Both the position numbers and the translations under genes were made by a program. Shown here in pieces: positions 16,448 to 21,588 of a DNA stretch of 21,588 bases. Location of the stretch: assembly GCA_964534995.1 (NCBI GenBank), contig CAZHSC010000061.1, positions 1 to 21,588 of the forward strand, read 5' to 3'. The notes under the pieces are model-generated. The model ran no database searches and had not been told where the DNA came from. It saw only the letters and a program-made list of their open reading frames with translations. This DNA comes from JAJTFW01 sp964534995. Its GTDB lineage: Bacteria; Bacteroidota; Bacteroidia; AKYH767-A; OLB10. The first letter of the stretch is position 1. Every line of letters starts with the position of its first letter.

Positions 16448-17497
16448 ATGAACGAGTATATAAAAGGAAGAGGATCACAAATCAACACCCCCAACCGATT
16501 TTCGAAGCAAGAGCGGGTGCTTGAGCATTTCGAGGGGATTGATGACCTCCCGGATCCGGATCCCGGTACGGAGGTGTTTATCGATGAACCGAAGCAGATC
16601 GTGAATAAGGTACAAAGCCCGGATATCCCCTTTCTCTATTCCCTGAATCCCTATCAGGGCTGCGAACATGGCTGCGCCTACTGCTATGCGAGGAATGCCC
16701 ACGCCTACTGGGGTTTCAGCGCAGGACTCGATTTCGAAAGGAAGATCATTGTGAAACCGAATGCTCCGAAACTGCTGCAGGAATTTATCAGTAAAAAAAA
16801 TTATGAGCCGGCTTCCATGAGCCTGAGCGGCAATACCGATTGCTATCAGCCACTGGAACGGAAATATAAAATCACCCGCGGACTCCTTGAAGTTTTTCTG
16901 CGCCATCGCCATCCCGTTGGTATTATCACTAAAAATTCGTTAATCCTCCGCGATCTGGATCTCCTCTCTGAACTCGCTTCGATGCAACTGGTGCGAGTGT
17001 ATATTTCGATTACTACGCTGGAAGAGGAGCTGCGAAGAGTCCTCGAGCCGCGTACTTCTTCTTCGTTAAATCGCCTCAAAGCAGTGCGTGCACTGACAGA
17101 TCACGGTGTTCCCGTTGGCGTAATGACGGCACCCATAATTCCGGGCCTCAACAGTGACGAAATTCCCGATCTGCTGAATGCGGCTGCCGGTCATGGTGCC
17201 ATCACCGCGGGTTATACAATGGTTCGCTTAAACGGAGATGTGAAGGACATCTTCGCCGACTGGCTTTCGAAGAACCGTCCCGATGCCGCAAGAAAAGTAT
17301 GGAATCAGATCCGCCATGCACACGGAGGATCAGTGAGCGATTCACGTCCCCGGATCAGGATGCGCGGAGAGGGACCCGTGGCGGAATCAATCCAACAATT
17401 GTTTAAACTTTGCAGTGCGAAATACTTCAATGGCCGTACCATGCCCGACTATAATTTCAGTCTTTTCAGAAAAGATACGCAAATGAGTTTGTTTTAA
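16448..17497 (+). CDS. SplB-like radical SAM protein, PA0069/Rv2578c family
   Basis: 349 residues from ATG 16448; a TTG at 16430 in frame would add TILQS-type residues absent from the family and overlap the conserved leader. The N-terminus MNEYIKGRGSQINTPNRF is the family signature. C72, C76 and C79 (CEHGCAYC, spacing CxxxCxxC) bind the radical SAM 4Fe-4S cluster; MSLSGNTDCYQPLE follows in the barrel. The family is in COG1533 with spore photoproduct lyase; its true substrate is, to my knowledge, not established, and DNA-lesion repair is an inference. The last five residues, QMSLF, match the sliding-clamp-binding motif QL(S/D)LF. A truncated paralogue lies at 13513-13693, and a dnaE 3' relic lies 118 bases after its stop. 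Confidence 0.92.
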   Translation: MNEYIKGRGSQINTPNRFSKQERVLEHFEGIDDLPDPDPGTEVFIDEPKQIVNKVQSPDIPFLYSLNPYQGCEHGCAYCYARNAHAYWGFSAGLDFERKIIVKPNAPKLLQEFISKKNYEPASMSLSGNTDCYQPLERKYKITRGLLEVFLRHRHPVGIITKNSLILRDLDLLSELASMQLVRVYISITTLEEELRRVLEPRTSSSLNRLKAVRALTDHGVPVGVMTAPIIPGLNSDEIPDLLNAAAGHGAITAGYTMVRLNGDVKDIFADWLSKNRPDAARKVWNQIRHAHGGSVSDSRPRIRMRGEGPVAESIQQLFKLCSAKYFNGRTMPDYNFSLFRKDTQMSLF

Positions 17498-17538
17498 CAG
17501 GATTGAACCCGGTGGCTGTTTTGATAACGAAAATTCCA

Positions 17539-17571
17539 CCCGAATACTTTGCGGGCGCTGCGCCTCCACGA
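17539..17571 (+). repeat. Degenerate dispersed repeat ('aatactttgc...gcgcctcc')
   Basis: The stretch CGAATACTTTGCGGGCGC then TGCGCCTCCACGAGA resembles GGAATACTTTGCAGCCTTAG then CGCCTCCC at 21310-21337. In both places it lies close to a dnaE 3' relic, but in the opposite order, so the modules have been shuffled. Confidence 0.45.
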
Positions 17572-17614
17572 GACATCTTCTTTGAAAATTGAAAACACAA
17601 TGAATTTTATCTAC

Positions 17615-17668
17615 GCAGCATCCACTGTAAATATGATGGAAAAACTGCCTACGACGGGGAGGGAGTGA
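17615..17668 (+). pseudogene. Relic of a dnaE 3' end
   Basis: The last codons read MEKLPTTGRE and stop (17636-17668), against MEKLPTAGRD and stop at the end of the intact dnaE. Upstream, ASTVNM follows CSITVRE of dnaE after a one-base indel. At nucleotide level it is closer to the other relic at 21204-21254 than to the intact gene (both use CTG CCT where dnaE has TTA CCA). No further polymerase sequence is recognisable before it. Confidence 0.6.
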
Positions 17669-17697
17669 AGAGGGAGGCTTAAAAACAATTGAAATAA

Positions 17698-17728
17698 TTT
17701 GGCCAGGTCAGCGGTTTTATTATCTTTG
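17698..17728 (+). promoter_or_regulatory. Consensus Bacteroidota promoter
   Basis: TTTG (17698-17701), exactly 19 bases, then TATCTTTG (17721-17728): both boxes match TTTG-N19-TAnnTTTG perfectly. Transcription would begin near 17735, giving a leader of about 184 bases before the cargo ATG at 17919. That leader contains a G9 run (17801-17809) and a hairpin (17842-17867). A small RNA or short upstream frame is an alternative product. Confidence 0.7.
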
Positions 17729-17841
17729 GTAAAATTTCCGGTCATGGTATCTTTTGTTTCCCATGCTTTCTTTTTACGTAATCCTCATCTCCATACTTCC
17801 GGGGGGGGGTACTTGAATATTATTTAGCCGGCGTTTGTACA

Positions 17842-17867
17842 AGGAGTCACTTTTCTGTTTGACTCCT
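17842..17867 (+). promoter_or_regulatory. 8-bp hairpin in the leader of the 17919 gene
   Basis: AGGAGTCA (17842-17849) and TGACTCCT (17860-17867) are perfect inverse complements around a 10-base loop. No T-run follows, so it is not a classical terminator. It lies 51 bases before the chosen ATG, and could be a transcript-stabilising or regulatory leader structure. Confidence 0.45.
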
Positions 17868-17918
17868 CCTCCAAAATATTTTTATGAATCCCTGTACAAA
17901 TTTTTAAAAGCCATTCTT

Positions 17919-19505
17919 ATGAAAATACATCTTACATTTCAATTGTTTATATTTCTGTTTATGTCCTGTTCAACAAACCATTTATTCGCTCAATTTACCA
18001 ATCCTTCGCTGCCTGATCAATCATATTCAGCGGGAACTGTATCCGGCCGCAATACCGGTTGCGATAGTAAGGAATTCAATGGCGATGTTTACCGTGTAAG
18101 CGTTTGGGAACCTACCGGTACCACGCAATCCTTTGGCTGGGCCGTGACCCTGGGATCCACCTTATATACCGGAACACTGCCCTTCTCCGTTTCAAGTGTG
18201 ATGGGAGATCCGGATGTTTGTTTGTTAAAAAAACCGATTACTGACGAAATTTTTGCCGCGGTAGTCTATTATGATGTTAACAATGGCGAATGGGATCTTG
18301 AACTCTATGAGTGGGACCTTTCCTCTACACAGTTTGTTTCCGCCTCAATATTTTTTCAATTGGCAACAGGGACCTTTGGAACTTCCATTAATATTGACGG
18401 AAATGACCATTCCGACAGTGAATTCACCATTGTTTGGGACGATGTGGATGATGCCATACATACTACTGTTGGGGATATGGCCTCACTCGTGTTATACAAT
18501 GACCTGACACTTACCTCAGGCAATTACCCCGACGCCAGTATGTTTTATGACGGAACTTACGATGTGGTTCACCTGACTTTTATTGATGGCAATGGCGATG
18601 TACAGGTATGGGATTATGATTTCTCAGACTTGGTTTCCGGCAACGCTTCCAGCCCTACTACACTCTTATCACAAAGTCCGCAAAACAATGGTGTTTATTC
18701 CTATCCCAGAATTGCCTGCCCCCCGGGTTCAGCAGGAAGTGTCAGCGACTGGACGGTGGTACTGGAGGAAGTGGATATGACCGGGCCAACTTATTACATA
18801 GTTGGCTACAATGATGCCACCGGCAACACTCAGTTCATATACAACGACGGGAATGCACCCTCCCCGGCCGATTTAACCGGCGTTCCCAATTATTATGTTT
18901 CGGTGTGTTACGACAACAACTACCCGAACGACGGCATTTGGGTGGGCTGGCAGTTTGATGATGTAGCTTTCCCATATCAATACAGTAGCATGATTTATGC
19001 AAATTATATTGATATAGCCGGATATTCCATTGTTCTAAAATGCGATCAGGATGCCATTCCCCTGGGCACTCCTGATTATTTACAGGTACCCACCTCCATC
19101 ACAGCCAATAATGGCGATCTGAGCGGATTTTTATCCCTCGCCGGAAGATACGGCCTGGACGAACTTTTTCTGACCTTTCAAAACATCACCGTGAACGGCT
19201 CCAATGTATATGACATTAATTATAAAATTATCACCGGAGCCTCCGGTATTTCCGCGTTAAAAACGGATGAGACCACATCTGACAACCAAATTATTTTGCC
19301 GCAACCAAGCAGGGAGGACATGCTGGAGATGATTGTTTACAGCCCACAGGGCCAGATTATCACCAAAGGATTTGTAATGGGGGCAGCTGTTTCCAACACG
19401 CTAAGTGAGCTATTGCATCGGGTACCCGATGCAGTCTATTTAGTCCGGCTCATTGATTATAATCAACAACAATCCTATCATTACAAAATAGGAACCGTTA
19501 AATAA
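17919..19505 (+). CDS. T9SS cargo protein of unknown function
   Basis: 528 residues from ATG 17919. This start gives a proper signal peptide (MKIHLTFQLFIFLFMSC, cleavage likely after LFAQ); the upstream in-frame ATG at 17835 adds 28 residues that include the leader hairpin. FMSC resembles a lipobox, so a lipoprotein is possible, but the AQ site fits its neighbours better. The body is rich in Asp, Tyr and Trp, with recurring DV..WDYDF and WDLELYEWDL phrases suggesting a beta-propeller or beta-sandwich; no family is recognised. The last 80 residues are a degenerate sorting domain (ILPQPS in place of PNP, MIVYSPQGQII, VPDAVYLVRL). It is driven by the promoter at 17698 and followed by a strong hairpin. 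Confidence 0.88.
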   Translation: MKIHLTFQLFIFLFMSCSTNHLFAQFTNPSLPDQSYSAGTVSGRNTGCDSKEFNGDVYRVSVWEPTGTTQSFGWAVTLGSTLYTGTLPFSVSSVMGDPDVCLLKKPITDEIFAAVVYYDVNNGEWDLELYEWDLSSTQFVSASIFFQLATGTFGTSINIDGNDHSDSEFTIVWDDVDDAIHTTVGDMASLVLYNDLTLTSGNYPDASMFYDGTYDVVHLTFIDGNGDVQVWDYDFSDLVSGNASSPTTLLSQSPQNNGVYSYPRIACPPGSAGSVSDWTVVLEEVDMTGPTYYIVGYNDATGNTQFIYNDGNAPSPADLTGVPNYYVSVCYDNNYPNDGIWVGWQFDDVAFPYQYSSMIYANYIDIAGYSIVLKCDQDAIPLGTPDYLQVPTSITANNGDLSGFLSLAGRYGLDELFLTFQNITVNGSNVYDINYKIITGASGISALKTDETTSDNQIILPQPSREDMLEMIVYSPQGQIITKGFVMGAAVSNTLSELLHRVPDAVYLVRLIDYNQQQSYHYKIGTVK

Positions 19506-19521
19506 AGATCTAAAAACGATC

Positions 19522-19550
19522 AGGGAGAGGCGTCATCCTCTCCCTTTATT
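19522..19550 (+). terminator. Intrinsic terminator, or attenuator, between two cargo genes
   Basis: AGGGAGAGG (19522-19530) and CCTCTCCCT (19537-19545) pair perfectly over 9 bp around CGTCAT, followed by TTATT. It lies 17 bases after the stop of the 17919 gene. The next ATG (19561) is only 15 bases beyond the stem, leaving no room for a promoter, so the hairpin may modulate read-through rather than fully stop it. Confidence 0.8.
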
Positions 19551-19560
19551 AAAAAACACA

Positions 19561-21177
19561 ATGAAAAAAGTAAATACTTCACTACTTATATTGCTCCTTC
19601 CGCTATTGCTTTCCGCACAAAATTACACCCTCATCGGCGACAAGGCCTTTGGCACATCTGGCGGAGATAAATTTCCGGTCATTATACGCTTAAAAAACCA
19701 CCTTATTATTGCCGGTGATTGCAATTATACAGGCATTAACGGCGATAAAACCAGCATGGGATGCCCCTCCAACCCTTCCAATTACGATTCGTGGATATTG
19801 ATGACAGATCAAAACCTGAATAAGATCTGGGATCAAACCCTGGGTGGTACCAAACGCGATGAAGTGCACGGTATCGCCTCTGGCATCAACAACACCTTGA
19901 TAATTACCGGCGAAACCAACAGCGATTCTTCCTGCAACATCAGTACACATACCAGGGGGTATCCGGATTTTATCTGGTATATGCTTGACAGCAGCGGGAA
20001 TAAACTAATGGAAAACAGATACGGTTCCAACAACATTGAGGTAGGTGGAAAAACTTTACGTTGTCGAAATAAGGACTATCTGATATTTGGTGGCAGTACC
20101 GGAGGCGTTAGCGGGGACAAAACCACCCCGGGATATGGTGGTTCTGATTTATGGCTGGTGCGTACCGATTCCCTTGGTAATAAGTTATGGGATCAAACGT
20201 ATGGTGGAAGTACAAATGAACCAGTTAATTCTACAGTGTATTATACTTTATTAGAATCTGCTTCAACCGATTTATTATTATGTGGTTACACGGGCGGCTC
20301 ATTGAATGGTACAATCACAGTCCCTGGTTTTGGACAAGGCGATGCCTGGATAACCAAAACTGACAATCAAGGGAATCAACTCTGGGATAAAATGTTTGGA
20401 GGGACTAATAATGAATATATAGGTAGTGTGTTGGAGTTACAGGATTCCTATATGCTTTTGGGTTCTTCTAATTCCAAAACGGGAGGTACAATTTCAGATA
20501 CCGGAATTGCTAACTATGATGTCTGGTTAATTAAAATTGACACCCTGGGAAATCAGATTTGGGATAAAAGATATGGCGGATTAGATTCCGATGGAGGAAT
20601 TGAAATTCAAGCCGCGCCCGATGGCGGTTTCTGGATTTTAGCTTCAACACAAAGCACGGCTGGATACAGTATTTCTGAGTCTTCTTATGGTTCCATGGAT
20701 TATTGGATTTTTAAAATAGACACCGCCGGTACTATTCTTTGGGATAAACGCTTTGGCGGGCCGGGAATTGATCAGGCCTCCAATTTCATTATCATGCCCG
20801 ACAGTTCCATCTACATCTGCGGGTATGCGGATTCGGGCACCTCATCCGTAAAAACGGATCCGGGCAGAGGAGATTTTGATTACTGGGTCGTACACTTTAA
20901 TTATTACAACAATACCACCGGCCTGGGTGCTATCAATTCCGCCAACGGTATTTCTATTGCACCCAATCCGGCGCAGGATGTCGTTACTATAAGTGGTTTA
21001 CCCCCTATTGGGCTGGAAGTCTCATTGTATGATTTAGAAGGTCGGCTTATACACCGCGAATTTTTATCCGCCACAAAATCCTTTCAATATGATTTACCCG
21101 AAATATATCAGGGGATGTATGTGATGCGGTTTGAGGGAAAGGATTTTTCCGCCGCCCTGAAGCTGGTGAAACAGTGA
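19561..21177 (+). CDS. Repeat-type beta-propeller T9SS cargo protein
   Basis: 538 residues. Signal peptide 1-19 (MKKVNTSLLILLLPLLLSA). The body (about 20-450) is made of six to seven repeats of about 65-75 residues, each with a core of the type D.WL.K.D..GN..WD...GG: WDQTLGG, NRYGS, WDQTYGG, WDKMFGG, WDKRYGG and WDKRFGG. This is the pattern of secreted beta-propellers common in the phylum. A canonical T9SS type A sorting domain ends the protein (about 465-538: SIAPNPAQD, LYDLEGRLI, IYQGMYVMRF). Base composition varies: 27% GC in a sample at 20221-20280 against 48% and 53% in samples at 19741-19800 and 20821-20880, suggesting exchanged repeat units. ATG 19561 is preceded by an A-rich stretch and not by a Shine-Dalgarno site. 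Confidence 0.92.
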   Translation: MKKVNTSLLILLLPLLLSAQNYTLIGDKAFGTSGGDKFPVIIRLKNHLIIAGDCNYTGINGDKTSMGCPSNPSNYDSWILMTDQNLNKIWDQTLGGTKRDEVHGIASGINNTLIITGETNSDSSCNISTHTRGYPDFIWYMLDSSGNKLMENRYGSNNIEVGGKTLRCRNKDYLIFGGSTGGVSGDKTTPGYGGSDLWLVRTDSLGNKLWDQTYGGSTNEPVNSTVYYTLLESASTDLLLCGYTGGSLNGTITVPGFGQGDAWITKTDNQGNQLWDKMFGGTNNEYIGSVLELQDSYMLLGSSNSKTGGTISDTGIANYDVWLIKIDTLGNQIWDKRYGGLDSDGGIEIQAAPDGGFWILASTQSTAGYSISESSYGSMDYWIFKIDTAGTILWDKRFGGPGIDQASNFIIMPDSSIYICGYADSGTSSVKTDPGRGDFDYWVVHFNYYNNTTGLGAINSANGISIAPNPAQDVVTISGLPPIGLEVSLYDLEGRLIHREFLSATKSFQYDLPEIYQGMYVMRFEGKDFSAALKLVKQ

Positions 21178-21203
21178 AAATTTTTCCGTAAGCGACTCTC
21201 CTT

Positions 21204-21254
21204 TGCAGCATCACCGTAACTGCGATGGAAAAACTGCCTACGGCGGGGAGGTGA
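21204..21254 (+). pseudogene. Second relic of a dnaE 3' end
   Basis: Seventeen codons in one frame read CSITVTAMEKLPTAGR and stop, against CSITVREMEKLPTAGRD and stop in the intact dnaE: 14 of 16 residues agree. The frame upstream contains a stop (21187-21189), and no other polymerase sequence is seen, so only the tail remains. It begins 26 bases after the stop of the 19561 gene. Confidence 0.65.
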
Positions 21255-21331
21255 TTGGGAAATGTGCAGATTCGAAAACGGGGTAATTTGAAAATGAAAT
21301 AATGACACAGGAATACTTTGCAGCCTTAGCG

Positions 21332-21588
21332 CCTCCCAGGCGGGTCAACTTCACTTTACACACGGGATCTTCACTTCGTTACGATCCGCGACCTCCGCGC
21401 CTCCGCGCCTCCGCGAGAAACCTTTCACGCCTTCCGGGCGGGTCAGCTTCGCTTTTCACACGGGATCTTCACTTCGTTTCGATCTGCGCGAAATCCTCCG
21501 CAATCTCCGCGTCCTGCGAGAAACCTTTCACGCCTCCCGGGCGGGTCAGCTTCGCTTTCCACCCGGGATATTCACTTCGTTTCGATCC
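21332..21588 (+). repeat. Tandem repeat of about 100 bp, at least 2.5 units, running off the window
   Basis: Units begin at 21332, 21430 and 21533 (periods 98 and 103) with CCT(C/T)CC(A/G)GGCGGGTCA. Each continues through ACTTCGTT-CGATC, and the first two end in GCGAGAAACCTTTCACG. The third unit is cut by the window edge. A degenerate inverted piece occurs at 51-77. No open frame with a signal or domain is seen. The irregular period and lack of unique spacers exclude a CRISPR. Confidence 0.75.

Noticed and set aside
17744..17827. 27-codon frame spanning the G9 run
   Set aside because: Too short, with unlikely composition; kept only as a remark on the leader.
17835..17918. Earlier ATG for the 17919 cargo
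   Set aside because: It would place 28 hydrophilic residues and the leader hairpin before an otherwise clean signal peptide.
21332..21588. CRISPR-like array
   Set aside because: Period is about 100 bp, units are alike along nearly all their length, there are no unique spacers and no cas genes.
1..21588. tRNA, rRNA, integrase or transposase genes
   Set aside because: I looked in the intergenic regions and frames and saw no cloverleaf, rRNA motif or DDE/tyrosine recombinase motif.

Overview
The window looks like chromosomal DNA of a member of the Bacteroidota (Bacteroidetes), probably from the Chitinophagales/Sphingobacteriales/Flavobacteriales side. The evidence is six long secreted proteins with an N-terminal signal peptide and a C-terminal type IX secretion (T9SS, Por) sorting domain. 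Two sites also match the phylum-specific promoter form TTTG-N19-TAnnTTTG, exactly or nearly. Shine-Dalgarno sequences are mostly absent. Intergenic regions carry the short degenerate repeats often seen in this phylum.

Layout. 1-313: intergenic, degenerate repeats and a probable promoter. 314-3347: a LamG-type secreted protein split by a frameshift at a run of seven G; its stop overlaps the start of a second T9SS cargo with an IgGFc-binding-like region (3344-5026). Minus strand 5066-8350: a shorter DnaE-type DNA polymerase III alpha subunit with a degenerate PHP site. 8351-8970: a possible 37-residue membrane protein (8531-8644) and an 11-bp perfect inverted repeat. Minus strand 8971-10842: a TPR-transmembrane-class III adenylate cyclase. 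11182-13251 and 13755-16244: two T9SS cargos with the same C-terminal architecture. Between them lies a truncated copy of the 5' end of the radical SAM gene that follows at 16448-17497 (SplB-like, PA0069/Rv2578c type). 17498-17918: a relic of a dnaE 3' end, a consensus promoter and a long leader with a G9 tract and a hairpin. 17919-19505 and 19561-21177: two more T9SS cargos separated by a strong terminator-like hairpin. 21178-21588: a second dnaE 3'-end relic and a roughly 100-bp tandem repeat running off the window.

How it fits together. Two themes are interleaved. One is extracytoplasmic: cargo proteins probably displayed on or released from the cell surface through T9SS, some with homopolymeric G tracts that could vary in length. 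The other is DNA damage: an accessory DnaE polymerase and an SplB-like radical SAM protein whose last five residues (QMSLF) match the bacterial sliding-clamp-binding motif. The most unusual observation is that debris of exactly these two repair genes is scattered between the cargo genes: one 5' relic of the radical SAM gene and two 3' relics of dnaE. This suggests repeated duplication and decay of a dnaE/radical-SAM cassette. A 22-nt element upstream of the radical SAM gene is identical in the relic although the coding parts have diverged, so it is a good candidate regulatory site.
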